A stretch of 64,000 bases of DNA from Arsenophonus sp052174455 (GCA_052174455.1 JBQMRP010000004.1:434001-498000); one strand, 5' to 3'. Numbered from the stretch's first letter, positions 11,313 to 22,540 are shown. Notes: generated by a model not told the origin, from the letters alone. Numbers and translations are program-made.

Positions 11313-13297
11313 AGAAACGAACTTAGTATAAACACTATCATGAAATCTTCCGCATAACTGTGCTTTTTCTGAAATGTTCATAATCTTATTATTGTTTTAT
11401 ATTCCGAAGTATATAAATTTTTTTCAGAAATTCATGTAGATTGTTCAGAGTAAATTCCTAGAAATAGTAAACTAGGTAAATTTAGAAGATAGTACACTAA
11501 TTCATGTGTTACATTGTTTTATTTATCTGAACCAATTTATAATCTCATTCCAGAAATTAATTATAATAGCCCGATTAAATTTTAATGACACCTAAATAGG
11601 ATATGGAATAATACCTCTAACTCCTCTTGATTTCCAAATTTTTTGGACACGTAACTATTATCAGCTCTTAAGTACGATTTATCCTGGGTTTTATAATTTA
11701 AGGTCAAGCTCATGACGCTGCACATAGTTTCATTAAGAAATAATGAAGAAATTATGATTGCCGATGAATTGATTACCTGTAGAAATTAGAGATGATCTCT
11801 ATTATCTTTGTCATCTAAGGTAAATACAAAAATAACTGGGATGACAGGTCTGACGAATGCGGACAGGATGACGATTTTTATTTTTTAGCAGGAGGCCTTT
11901 CTACACCCAAGAGGATAATTTATCTAGATATAGATTTCCACGCTTAAATAATTTACTTTTACTATTAATGACAACTGAAATAACTTTACTGAAAATACGA
12001 TGAAAGTGTCAACTCGTATAGATTCATCTATACGTCGAGTAAATGTTTGTCTGAATAACTTGTAGCGTTAGTGAAGTGCTCGATACGCTACTGCTTATGT
12101 CTCTCCTGAATAATTCCCGCCGCCGTTTTTTTACTAAAGTTATAAATCAAAAACTCGCAGTTCATGAGACTTCAAGGATATCGAACAGTGATTTGTGCAG
12201 CAAGTTCAAATTTTTACCAGACTCTAATTCGCAATAAATTGTTTTCACTATGTTATTTTCTTTATATTTTTTAACAATAACTAATTGTTATTAAACGTTC
12301 TGTTTACGGCCCCATTCATACTATGCTGCAGTGGATTGAGTAGCAACGCAAAACAGGGTATTAAATATAGTATCTTGTATGTCTTGCATACTTATAGTTG
12401 ATAACTCAATCAATATCTGCCTATTCATGTCTCCATCACTGATAGCGCTCTAGATATTAACATCTTGTAGAGTATGAGTTGTTCTTAAAAAAAGATCGAT
12501 TAAAAAAATTTGGCAAGGCGTTGTCATACCCTTGATATTATCAGAGCGATGATATAATAAATCTCAGTGTTTTTTTGTTTTTGGCATATATTCGTCAAAG
12601 GCGTTTAATGATAGTGTTACTTGAATCAGAGTACGGATGTTATTGGAAAATACGGCTTCGCTAAAAAGACAAAAGAAAGTGGCATAGTATGAAATACCTC
12701 TCGTACGATAACCTTAAATTATCGCTAGTATCCCTGTAAAAACTGCGGCATTAATTAGTGGAGAGTGTTTTGTACCATAATTATTATGATCAACTTACTA
12801 GTAGTACCAGCAAAAAACTCTGAAACAGGAAAAATAATCCGGGCGCTATATTATCCATATTCTAGCTAAACATTTTAAAATAATATGTTATATAGTTTTG
12901 TAAAAACATAAATGAGGCACATCTTTATTGAAGATATATAAAGACTGGAGAGACGTTAGCAAAAAAAAACTGGAAAACCTAGGTTTACCCTGTTCTGATG
13001 AAAGAATTTTTACGCACAGATCTGTATAAATTAATTTTATCTGACGACAGGGTGCTTTTTATTAACGCTCAATTTAGGAAGAAGATAATAAAATTGTTGT
13101 CAGAAAAACGCATAAAGTGAAAACAATGATTATTAAGCTAAAACTAGGGTTAGTATCTTTAAAATTAGAGAATTAGGTCAAAGAATATACAGTCCAATAA
13201 AATTTCACTTACAATAAACCCAGTAAACTGATTCTAGTTGCTTTTAGCAATAATGGATGGTTTTTAATTCCTACTTAAGGAGCGATTTAATTTCCTA
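11313..13297 (+). mobile_element. IS91-family element remnant, copy 2, nested inside IS1595 copy C
   Basis: Same 1.95-kb repeat as at 5.1-7.1 kb. Pieces of the Y2-type transposase are readable. A 'CPG.KFKTA' zinc-like segment lies at about 12700-12750, and a C-terminal 'ENLGLPCSDE' stretch at about 12960-13010 corresponds to family 'EKLGFAVLMK'. The right end (13298) is followed by aAACGAA, where uninterrupted IS1595 copies have GAACGAA. This is consistent with insertion next to GAAC, a preferred IS91 target. Decayed and inactive. Confidence 0.7.
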
Positions 13298-13680
13298 TCC
13301 ATAAACGAATCGCGTTTTTAATCGTTAAAAATTAATAGGGTCAATGTGATCAATAAATTTATTGAAGAATTTAATCCAAAGTGTATGAGCTGTTTTTAAT
13401 CTGATCATTGATAAGAGTTGATACTTTGCTCGTAAGGAGGTAAAAGATACGAAACCTTTCTTATCAAGTGTAAAATTAGTCAATATTGTTTAATAACACT
13501 AAATATTCATAGAATTTTTTGTAAGGAATTTTACATTAAAAATATGAACAGTTATATCAGTTGATTAAAAGAATGACTGAGTAAATTACCTATGGTGTAT
13601 AGGGTCTTTAATTTACCTAATTATCTGGCTTAGAGAAAATTGTTTAAAACAATAATAATTGAAATACCAGATGTAGCTAA
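13298..13680 (+). mobile_element. IS1595-family remnant (copy C), 3' half
   Basis: Continues IS1595 copy C after the IS91 insertion. 'IKFIEEFNPKCMSCF' (about 13350-13400) matches the 'ILEEFNAECVSRC' block. The following 250 bp match copy A at about 1420-1690. It lies upstream of ssb and leaves about 230 bp for the ssb control region. Confidence 0.7.
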
Positions 13681-13909
13681 AATTTTGCTGCAAACAAAAT
13701 AATAACCTTTGCTAATATAGTAAAAATTTATAGTATTAACAATTATATTCCAGAATATAATTGTCAAATTTAAAAAACTTAACAAAATTACAATATAATT
13801 TTATAAGGTGTTTCACAACCCGTAATTGAAACGGTTTGCTTTCTTCATTCAATAATGTGTTAGCATGTTAAATTAGTAATATTAAAAATTAATTCATCAG
13901 GAGTAGAGA

Positions 13910-14449
13910 ATGGCCAGCAGAGGTGTTAACAAAGTCATACTTATTGGCAACTTAGGGCAAGATCCTGAAATTCGTTATATCCCAAATGGTGGTGCGGTTG
14001 CGAATCTTACTCTGGCAACCTCTGAAAGTTGGCGTGATAAGCAAAGTGGCGAAATGCGGGAAAAAAGAGAATGGCATCGCGTTGTTATCTTTGGCAAGCT
14101 AGCAGAAGTGGCAGGTGAATATTTGCGTAAAGGTTCACAAGTTTACATCGAAGGTTCATTACAAACTCGTAAATGGCAAGATCAAAATGCCCAAGATCGC
14201 TACACTACCGAAGTAATAGTGAATATTACTGGTAGTATGCAAATGTTAGGTACACGTAGCGGTTTACAAGAAAGTATATTACAAAATAATCTAGTTGGTG
14301 GTTGGGGGCAACCACAACAGCCGCAACAATCACAACAAACTCAGCAATTTAGTGGTAAAACGCCAGCGCCTGTTTTTCATTCTAGTAAAGCTACTGACTC
14401 TACATCAGCTGAGCCATCAATTGATTTCGATGATGACATTCCGTTTTAA
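13910..14449 (+). CDS. ssb: Single-stranded DNA-binding protein (SSB)
   Basis: Homotetrameric SSB that coats single-stranded DNA in replication, recombination and repair. It has 179 residues, against 178 in Escherichia. The N-terminal OB fold (about 1-112) begins MASRGVNKVILIGNLGQDPE and contains the ESWRDK and EWHRVVIFGKLAE elements. A Gln-rich linker (about 145-165) leads to the acidic tail DFDDDIPF, which recruits partner proteins. The ATG at 13910 has AGGAG at 13899-13903, a strong ribosome site. In relatives it is divergent from uvrA with a shared SOS operator. Here the two genes are separated by IS1595 and IS91 debris, and I see no CTG-N10-CAG box in the remaining 230 bp upstream. Intact. 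Confidence 0.97.
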   Translation: MASRGVNKVILIGNLGQDPEIRYIPNGGAVANLTLATSESWRDKQSGEMREKREWHRVVIFGKLAEVAGEYLRKGSQVYIEGSLQTRKWQDQNAQDRYTTEVIVNITGSMQMLGTRSGLQESILQNNLVGGWGQPQQPQQSQQTQQFSGKTPAPVFHSSKATDSTSAEPSIDFDDDIPF

Positions 14450-16330
14450 AATACCATTAATGCATTAATAGTAGTTGTGAATAGTCATCGATAGCCAATA
14501 TTTTATGATTATAATGCTGTTTATAACAATTTTATTTTTATCTTAGTGAAAGAAAAATGTTTTAATCGCCTTTTTATAGGATTTGTGTCATAAATTTATC
14601 TTATATATTTATGTACATGAAATTTTATAAAAAGAAAACGTAGGAAGAAAATATAACGGCAAGTAATTCATAGTTAAGAGCAAAAATGGTAAGTTAAAAG
14701 ATAAAATGCTGATTAAATCAGTCAGAGAGTGGGTTATTGGTTCGGGTAACACCGAAATGTAAAGTAATTTTTTCACTATCGTTATTGTTGACATTGAAAA
14801 TATGAGAGTATAAATATTGAAACATGTCCGTCTAATGAACTTAAGATGCCTATAATAGTACATTTATCGTAGAGAACTGTAGTTTCACAGAAACCTTAAA
14901 GTAGTCAAATTTACCGGAAGCAATATTTAATTAATGTAGAAATATTTGAATCCGTTATTTAGACTGATTGTAAAATCAATTAAAAATGTATAGGTAAAAG
15001 TGAGTGAGATATTACGGTCATTTGAAATTTATCTTTTCCATAAGACTTGAAATCTCCTCCGTAATGAAACACGCTTGCATATCTATTTGTTGCTAATTGA
15101 AGAGTTAGCAAAAAGCAAATCGACGATAGATATGTCTCCTTGCAAGGGTTTTATCTTATTTCAAGCTGTGCATCAAGGTAAGGAATTACAAGGAGTAATC
15201 TGTTTAAATCTACTTATATAGATAAGATACCATAGTATTTAGAGGTAAAAACATAATCAAGGAAAACGAATGTTAAATAACAATGAATCAGAATATTATT
15301 GCATTAATTTATGTGCAAGACTATATAATCCAAGAAACATTTTAATAATTAAATTATCGTTATTATTTGATTGCCAAATATGTAAATCACTAAAAGCAAA
15401 AATGACTGATTTTAATTTTATAAGAGGAATACGAAATCTACCGCTAAAAAAGCATAAGACAGACAGAAAAACTAAAAAAGCCAATTATCTGCCGAATTAT
15501 TTCAGTGATAAAGGAATTAATAAAAGCTCCTAAAAAATTTAGTTGTGGTAGTATTATTTATTTATAGTGTTAAATGGTAGATAATTACATATAAATGAAC
15601 AAAATAGTTTTACTCCTTACCTCAATAAGGAGTAGTATCTCTTAAATTTAAGAATTAAACTCACTAATAAATTCACGATTTACGTAAAACCGCACAAAAT
15701 AGGGTTTTAGGGTTAATATTTAGTTTCGTGGTGCTGAGATAATATTAGTATGTAAATTATATCTGATTTAACAGATGTATGACAGCATAACTCTCTAGAA
15801 GAGAGTAGTGTGGTGATTTATGATCGCTGTTGGAATAAGGTTATTTAAATCGTTTGAAATTTTACTAATTAATAATGTTTTGATAGATAAATTAAGCTCA
15901 TTAGATTCAAATTTATGACATGGAAAAACCTTACCACCGTTGTTTTATTACCTACCAATTGTCTGATAGTGTGTATATTGTTACTTTATATATTTTTTCT
16001 AGTTCACTGCTTTTGATAAAATTTGGTTTGTTTTTTCAGTTTTATTCATAGAGTCTGTTCTTTTCTAAGATACCTATTAATAAATCATATTTTAATGATT
16101 ATTATTGTATTATTTTCAGTATTATTTCTATTCTCTCAATTAATGAGAGTTTCTCTTTTTCAAAGAATAATTAAGAGTCTAGTTTTTCTTATGATGAATT
16201 CTAAAATATGTACAGATATTCTATATCTGTATTACTTTATCATTGATAGCTATCAATGATATTGATTGGAGTAATTTCTGCTTGTAAAGCTAAATATATT
16301 AATATAGAGAGATATAAAACTCTTGAGCAT
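14450..16330. other. Gene-poor decayed stretch downstream of ssb
   Basis: AT-rich DNA without a recognised gene. An 87-codon open frame at 15270-15533 (+) has an AAGGA 6 nt before its ATG, but it has no recognisable similarity and a comparable open frame on the other strand. A 78-codon hydrophobic frame lies at 16023-16259 (+). A perfect 24-bp palindrome sits at 16238-16261. Most likely eroded pseudogenes or spacer. Confidence 0.45.
16238..16261. repeat. Perfect 24-bp palindrome
   Basis: TATCATTGATAG is followed immediately by its exact reverse complement. Just upstream, 16213-16230 forms a second short inverted repeat (ACAGATAT / ATATCTGT). There is no coding context. It could be an old operator or simply an AT-rich hairpin. 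Confidence 0.5.
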
Positions 16331-17240
16331 AGTTAAATGATGGCTTTGTTTTTTATCCCTATCTTTTATTCACCGATCAGGTCGCTTGACCATACCATTT
16401 CGTTTGAAGGATGCATAGGCGGTTTAAGTCAGTATTCTATATTAAGCTATGCAAACAAAAGATTGAATTCTTGTTTTCTGGTTGATGAATATTTTGCAAA
16501 CCAAAATATGGTCTATAAATTCTTTGCTGTTATTTGTAAATTCTTTATGATGAATGATAGCCATCAGATATGCTCGGTTAAAATCATGTAATAATCGTCA
16601 AGCATTGATCAGGGTTTAGGTATTCTAAAGACGGATGAACTTATTAAGAAATACGATCTATACTTATGAAAAAATAAGCTTGTCAAGTTTCGTTTGTTAT
16701 TTACAGAAGATACTTTAATATATGTGCAGATAAGTAGACGCGTAGCTTAAACACTTTATATTTCATTTCGGTTCTTTCTTCCATCATTTCACGCAAATTC
16801 TCCTTCTGTGCTTGAATGATAACTATCTAGTTCTCGCATGACTGTCAGCGGATTTCGTCGAAAAGAAGAAGATATTTTTCGCAAGAAAACGAATACAGTT
16901 TCCTGATTGGTGAAATCCTCGTTCGGAAAACAATAGAAAGAATATAGCTGTGATGATTAACATGATCTTGTCTTTACCCTATAGTAACAGTAATTAGATA
17001 TCCTATAACGTTTATCTAAAGCGAACACAAGCTCTTTATTTTGTCTAAAGAATAGCTCTAATTTTAGGTGTTCTAGTTGCCTGATAATGAAGCTTAATTA
17101 TCATCATATTTTTTCTTAACTATACAATTAGTAGCTATATTGCTATGAATAGAACTGTGCAGATGAGGCTATATATAATGATCTTGGACTAAACAGATAT
17201 GAATAACTGATTACGCAGAGCATGGCTAGCGAGAAACACG
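16331..17240 (-). mobile_element. IS481-family element remnant, copy 3
   Basis: Minus-strand IS481 transposase relic that aligns over its length with copies 1 and 5. The segment at about 16370-16500 reads back as the 'CTELGI..RL.PP.HP' region. The part at about 16790-17000 matches the N-terminal half. Stops and frameshifts throughout. Confidence 0.65.
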
Positions 17241-17830
17241 AAAGAACTTATTATTAATTTTTTGATTCTGTTCTTATTTTATCAAGGATAAAATAAGTTC
17301 ATCTGTTGATCTTAAATGGATAAATCCATCTTTTACTATTGATCTACTAATAAACCAGTATACTTTCTTTTTTAGTGAAGTACCTTATCGTTTTTAATAT
17401 ATGCTTTCACTGATGCTAATCTTATTAAAAATATCGTATGTTACTTCAGTTAACTTAATTCTGTTATTTCAGGATTACTGTTACTATGCATATCCCGTAA
17501 AATCTTAATTTTTTATTTAGTATTCTGAGTTACCTTAGACATTTGTTTTTTTTTTTGGTTTAATTATTATAGGTTTTTCTGGTTGGTTTGGTTAATTAGT
17601 ATAGCTAATTTGTCTATTTTAATGCTTTTAAACGTTAGATTAATCAGTATGGTATTCATGATAAATTTACTTTGATTAGTGTGTAATTGGCAAAAGTGGC
17701 TCCACTATTGCAGTGGTTAATTTAGAGTGTTTTTATTAATTGAGATTTATTGTTCATCATTTATTCACACTTAAAATCCATTTATTTCTATCTACTCTAA
17801 TTTATGATAAACATTAATAATGTTTATATA
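17241..17830. other. Unrecognised decayed stretch upstream of an orphan terminator
   Basis: About 590 bp without repeats or a gene I can identify. The strong terminator that follows implies a transcription unit once ended here, most likely read on the plus strand. I could not decode the lost gene. Confidence 0.4.
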
Positions 17831-17868
17831 AAAACAGCTACCCTTGAGAAAGGGTAGCTGTTTTTTTG
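17831..17868 (+). terminator. Rho-independent terminator, orphan
   Basis: A 15-bp perfect stem closes on a GAGA tetraloop (stem core ACAGCTACCCTT at 17834-17845) and is followed by a run of seven T's. This is a textbook intrinsic terminator with no intact gene upstream on the plus strand. Its perfect preservation in otherwise eroded DNA is notable. Confidence 0.85.
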
Positions 17869-17879
17869 TAGGGTAATTT

Positions 17880-18511
17880 CAGCAATTTCTAAATTTAAAT
17901 TGTTCTAGTTTTAAATAATCTTCTCCAGGCTAGATAATTCGGTAAATAAAAAAGTGGACCATAACCCATGGTAATCTATTTAGTCCATTCTTTTAATTAT
18001 CTGAAATAATTTAATATTTTAAATATAAAATTTCTTACCAATAACTTTCTGATTACTCAATCTTATTAGTCGATAGTAATTAATTTCATGCTTGTTGATA
18101 AAGCTTTATAGCATTCAGTGTTATTTAAGAAAAGAAAAGACTCTTTAATCGATAATCGATTAAAGCAAACAGATATAAGTACTCTGCATTGAACTCTTCA
18201 AGATCTCATTCATCACATGATTTTCTTAATCTTTGGCGATTAAGACCGCGACTCATTTTTTCCTTTTATCTCCTCCCCTCTCTATTAGTTTTCTACTTTT
18301 CTATGTGGAATATAACGCTTATTTTTTATGGATTCAGAGAAAAACGTTTCATTAACTTCAACAATACCACTTGGTGAACTTATCTTTATAAGTGGTAAGA
18401 AAAGAGTCTCTTTGATCTGTATGATTCTTTGCTTTTCCATGGCAAATTCTGTAGTGAAAGTCTTTCATATAGCTAATGAATTTCTATCAATAATCTTTCT
18501 CAAGATAGGTA
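17880..18511 (-). mobile_element. IS1595-family remnant (copy D), internally deleted
   Basis: Minus-strand IS1595. 18175-18215 reads back as the 'EILKSSMQST' equivalent of the EILEEFNAEC block, and 18330-18370 as the 'SGIVEVNET' motif. About 250 bp are missing between about 18385 and 18390, judged against copy A. It is truncated at about 18511, where IS256 copy 1 begins. Confidence 0.65.
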
Positions 18512-19735
18512 AGATGATTCCTTGCATGAATTAATCTGTAATAGTAACAGGTAGCTGATAGCACGTTTATTGAAGCGGAGCTTGAATCTAACTAGGATAA
18601 CATGTAACATTTCCTTGTAAGATGGGTATTGTCATAGCTGTCGTTTATAACGGTTATGTGTCATAGTGAACTATACAAACTGATATTAGCGATATTAAGG
18701 TTAAAGTGCCTAAGGTTTCATGGGTTGCAGCGGTAACAGAATATGTTTTAAAGAGCTTATTGTACCGTCTTATCTGAAGCGTATAAAAATGGTAAAGAAG
18801 TTGCTCCATGTCTTTAATGACTTTTCCTTCAGTGATTCTTACGAAGTTCTAAGGAGCTCTTGGTGAAAAAGCATGCGGTCTTCTAATGAAATCAGCAGTA
18901 GCCTGAAACAGCGATAGTTTAAAAAGCACATGTAAATATGGTATTTGCATAATTTAAGTGATATCGCTACCTTTATTCTTGTTTGAATACCCAAATATTT
19001 GGTCTATTAGGTAATCATGGTCGCCATGACCTTCTAGTTTAATTTGCGATAGTAGATATGGATGTAAAGAGCTCGTTGCTGTCGAAGATGGTTATCGAAA
19101 GTTATAAGCGCACTAGGCCGAACTTATTAATGGCCTGAAAGTGAGTTGCTTAATCGTATCTCCCAGGTTTGTTACGATGGATGGGGTGCCCTTAGTTTTA
19201 AAATGCAATAGTAAAGATATTTATGGACACTCAGCACCAATTTTATTTGATATACAAAACAATTCATCTGCTACTTTCACTCTAGAAAGGCATCCAACCG
19301 AAAGTTAATAGTGATTTTAGTGAGGTTATAAGCTGACAGAAAGTTATAATGCTATCAACAAAGCCTTTTATGCTTGTTGGCAAGGTGTTAAACGTACCTT
19401 TCAGTAATGAAGAAGCTGAAGAGAAATCTAGCAGAATTGCTGGAATTTTTATGCCTTTCCGTCAATGTATTGAGCGTTATTAAAAATAACTAATCTAATT
19501 AAATTAGATTTTATGATAGTAAGTCTATGAAGCTAACGCTCGAAGTATTTTGTTTCGAAAAACAATTCTTTAATGCTATTTAAGCTGCTCCATGTATGTT
19601 TAAAAAACGGGAATCATCTAAGGAGCTATTTTTTGAAACTAGTTGGTAAACAATGTTTAATTTAAAGATTGAGAATAGACTTATAAAGCATTAGAGTGGA
19701 TCCTAATCATCATTAACTAGATTTACTAATAACTC
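18512..19735 (+). mobile_element. IS256-family element remnant, copy 1
   Basis: Degenerate mutator-type (IS256) transposase. About 18680-18720 decodes to IKVKVPKV, the conserved N-terminal block. It is followed by 'VKKLLHVF' (family 'VEELLPWLYLKG'). 'ELVAVEDGYRK' is at about 19065-19105, and the C-terminal 'RSMKLTLEVFCFEK' (family 'LRSKLTRGALS') is at about 19520-19560. The 5' end is truncated at the junction with IS1595 copy D. Confidence 0.75.
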
Positions 19736-19936
19736 AAATTAATAACCTAGTAAATTAGATAAAAGCAATCAAGAGTTGTTTGGTGTTATCTTTATCAAAC
19801 TAAAGTTGATGGTGTTTTTATCTACTTCACTGATTTAGAAAAAAATTTTTATAAAACAACATCAACATCAATAACTAATTACAAATATACTCAGTGGTAA
19901 TAATTTACCGTTAATTGCTATTAACACTTACTAATA

Positions 19937-20917
19937 TTAAGCTCGTTCTATAGAAAAGGAGATAACATCACTGATTTTTTCTGCCTTCAGGATAAACATA
20001 ACTAACCGATCAATACCTAAAGCAACACCAGAGCAATCAGGAATGATTTTATCTAGCGCAGCAAGGAGATACTCATCAATAGGCTGTTCTGGTAAACCCA
20101 TTTTTTTGCGAGTTTGGTTATCATGTTCAAAACGGTTTCTCTGTTCTTCTGCATCAGTTAACTCACGAAAACCATTAGCTAACTCAATACCCTTAAAATA
20201 AACTTCAAAACGTTCAGCAACTCGGTAATCTTCTTTACTAATTTTAGCTAAAGATGCCTGTGAGGCAGGAAAATGATAGATAACGGTAGGTTTAACATTG
20301 CCTAAATTAGGTTCAATTCCCATAGTAAATAAAAATTGTAATAATACATCTTTATTTTCTTCTTTTTCCGTGTTATTTAAACCCAATTGCACTGCTGCAT
20401 CATGTAATTGTTTTCTTTCTAATTCTAGCGCTATTGGATCAATATTCAGATAACGTTGAAAGGCATGTTGATATGATATCCGCTCAGCTGGTTGGCAGTC
20501 CAAAATCTGTTGCAGAAAATCATCCATTTCATCAATAAGACGATACATGTCATAATGAGGTCGATACCATTCAAGCATGGTAAATTCTGGATTATGGTAA
20601 CGTCCCTCTTCTTTATTACGAAAAGATTTAATTATCTGATATATAGGCCCACTGCCGGCCGCTAGCAAACGTTTCATATGATATTCAGGGCTAGTTATCA
20701 TATACAATTTAGTGTTGTTAGCAATTACCGGAGCAACAAATTGGGTTTCAAATGATAAGAGATGAATATCTGTTACTGTGAATTTGCTTAATATAGGCGT
20801 CTCTACTTCTACTATCCCTCGATCAATGAAAAAACGTCTGATTTCAGCAATAATTTTAGCTCTTTTCAATAAATTATTGATAGACGCCCTTGGTTGCCAA
20901 TTCACTATTTCACTCAT
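19937..20917 (-). CDS. epmA: EF-P--(R)-beta-lysine ligase (EpmA, PoxA/GenX)
   Basis: Class II lysyl-tRNA synthetase paralogue that ligates beta-lysine to a lysine of elongation factor P, which helps ribosomes through polyproline stretches. It acts in the cytoplasm with EpmB. The 326 residues match the family (325). Seen: TSPEYHMKRLLAAGSGPIYQ, class II motif 2 FRNKEEGRYHNPEFTMLEW (about 100-118) and motif 3 SGVALGIDRLVMF near the C-terminus. There is no N-terminal anticodon-binding domain, as expected. The ATG at 20917 has GGAG about 8 nt upstream. It is flanked by IS256 relics, and the usual frd neighbours are not visible. Whether efp and epmB survive elsewhere cannot be seen here. Intact. 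Confidence 0.95.
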   Translation of the reverse strand: MSEIVNWQPRASINNLLKRAKIIAEIRRFFIDRGIVEVETPILSKFTVTDIHLLSFETQFVAPVIANNTKLYMITSPEYHMKRLLAAGSGPIYQIIKSFRNKEEGRYHNPEFTMLEWYRPHYDMYRLIDEMDDFLQQILDCQPAERISYQHAFQRYLNIDPIALELERKQLHDAAVQLGLNNTEKEENKDVLLQFLFTMGIEPNLGNVKPTVIYHFPASQASLAKISKEDYRVAERFEVYFKGIELANGFRELTDAEEQRNRFEHDNQTRKKMGLPEQPIDEYLLAALDKIIPDCSGVALGIDRLVMFILKAEKISDVISFSIERA

Positions 20918-21264
20918 TATAAAAACTCCAAAAAAGAGTAAATCGCGCTAATTTATTTTAGCTTATAAACAAGTAAATAAATGTTTTATATTCTTAATCT
21001 CATTATTTTATTTTTTTAAATATTATTATTACTCTTAGTAAGAGTAATAATAATAAAAACTAATAATATTAATTAGTTAAAACAAGTGATTAAAGTTATT
21101 CATAAGTGAATATCACTATTTTTATATGAGACATAATATATCTGAACAAAAAAATATTTCAACTAAAAAATTAGTAAATTATAAAAAATAAATTCAAATA
21201 ACATCAATATGTTAAAATAATTTAGAAGTTATTTTTAATTATAAAATTAATAAAATAATTATTC
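20918..21264. other. epmA upstream region with long hairpin
   Basis: Very AT-rich spacer holding the presumed epmA promoter (minus strand). It also holds a 17-bp perfect inverted repeat around a single central base at 21021-21055. No gene seen. Confidence 0.5.
21021..21055. repeat. 35-nt near-perfect palindrome (17-bp arms)
   Basis: The arms around G21038 (core ATTACTCTTA-G-TAAGAGTAAT) are fully complementary over 17 bp. It lies 105 bp upstream of epmA. The composition is mostly A and T. It could be the relic of a bidirectional terminator or a regulatory hairpin for epmA, but no T-run clearly follows either arm. Confidence 0.55.
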
Positions 21265-22540
21265 TAAGGTTATGCTTATTTCTAGTGTATGTGATTTCAG
21301 GGATGCCAGTATATTCTGCTGATTGATTTCATAAATGATTTTAACAACAGAAAAATGATATGCCATGAAAAGTCTACCATACAGGTATCAAAAAATTAGA
21401 TATTACCTCTTACCACTTCCGTGAACTTATTCGTAATAGTATTCCAGTAAACTGATAGTACCGCTGTTGAGACAGAGTTTGAAGCCATACTACGATAACA
21501 TGCTGAATACTGTCTTGTTGGTCTAGCGTTATAAAGTGTCATTCGTAATAGTTATTTGCCACAACGAATCATATAGACTGATATTAGGAATATTGAAATT
21601 AAAGTACTTAAAGTTAAGGGATATCTCATAGTGGAAGCGAAATATTCTTCTAAGTTTCTTGTTGGCGCTTTATCTAAAACGTGCAAAAACCTTTAAGAGC
21701 TACTACTATTCTTGTACTTGCGAGCCATATTCATTGGTGATTTTACGAATTCCTGAAGTGTTTCTTTATAAAAATATATGATCTCTCTAATTAGCACTAT
21801 CAGAAGACTGAAACAGTAATGACTTAAAGAGCGAAGGTAATGGTGCCAGCATGATTTAAGCGATACACCTACCTTTATTTCTTAGGAAATGGTATATCCA
21901 AGGTTTGTCAGGCAAGATGATCGATTTTTTCTATTAGTTATTATTGGTATCATTGAGTATGAATATAAGGAGTTAGGTTAGTACAAAAGATGCTTATCAA
22001 GAATCAGAAGCCAGTTATACAAACCTTCAATGCTTGCTAACAGTTAATTTAATCCTATCTCCAAGCCCTTGCTATGGAGGAGGGGCTATTGATTTTTAGA
22101 ATGCAATGGAAAAGATATTTCAGTAGATGTAGCACCAATGTTGTTGGGTACATAAAATAGCTAATATGCCGATTTTACCCTAAAATAAGAAACTAAAAGT
22201 TTAAGGTTTAGCTATGGGAGTTATACTATCGGAGAGTCGTAATGTCGCTAATAAATCCCCTTGATGTTTGTTAGTAAGATTTTTAGAGTATAATCTACTG
22301 TTTAGAAAGTTGGAGAAAATAGAAAAGAAAGCTAGAATTTTACAGCTTCTTGTTAGCAAATTTGATATCATAAGAACGATGAATACGATTGGGGTTAGCT
22401 TTGCGACAGTGAAGCTATGAAACTGATGCACAAAGCACTGTAGTTTGAAAAACAATCTTAATGGTATTGATCCACTCTCGTCTATTCAAAAAAGATGGAA
22501 TATAGTAAGTTGCATCTGAGCGTAAAAGCTACGCTAATTT
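21265..22540 (+). mobile_element. IS256-family element remnant, copy 2
   Basis: Aligns with copies 1, 4, 6 and 8. The terminal sequence (GTTATGCTTATTTCTAGTGTA) at the left matches the ends of copies 4, 6 and 8. 'IEIKVLKV' (family 'IEVKVPKV') at about 21592-21615 and 'EEARKSYYY' at about 21690 are visible. The C-terminal 'LRSYETDAQS' lies at about 22410-22440. Multiple stops. Non-coding. Confidence 0.7.

Noticed and set aside
11313..13297. A roughly 1.95-kb repeat family with no obvious identity, first considered as a group II intron or an undescribed mobile system
   Set aside because: Comparing the copies restored a C-terminal stretch (VRYYGFLSNRKRGTLLP, FAVLMKGFLRTDPYKC, CILCG) that is typical of IS91-family transposases. 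No reverse-transcriptase YADD motif was seen.
11305..13305. ACGAA on both sides of IS91 copy 2 as a target-site duplication
   Set aside because: IS91-type rolling-circle elements do not duplicate their target. The right flank is better explained as the preferred GAAC target (now AAAC), and the left match as IS91 end plus chance.
14720..14770. GGTTCGGGT-like sequence suggesting a tRNA T-arm
   Set aside because: No acceptor stem, anticodon arm or D-arm could be folded around it.
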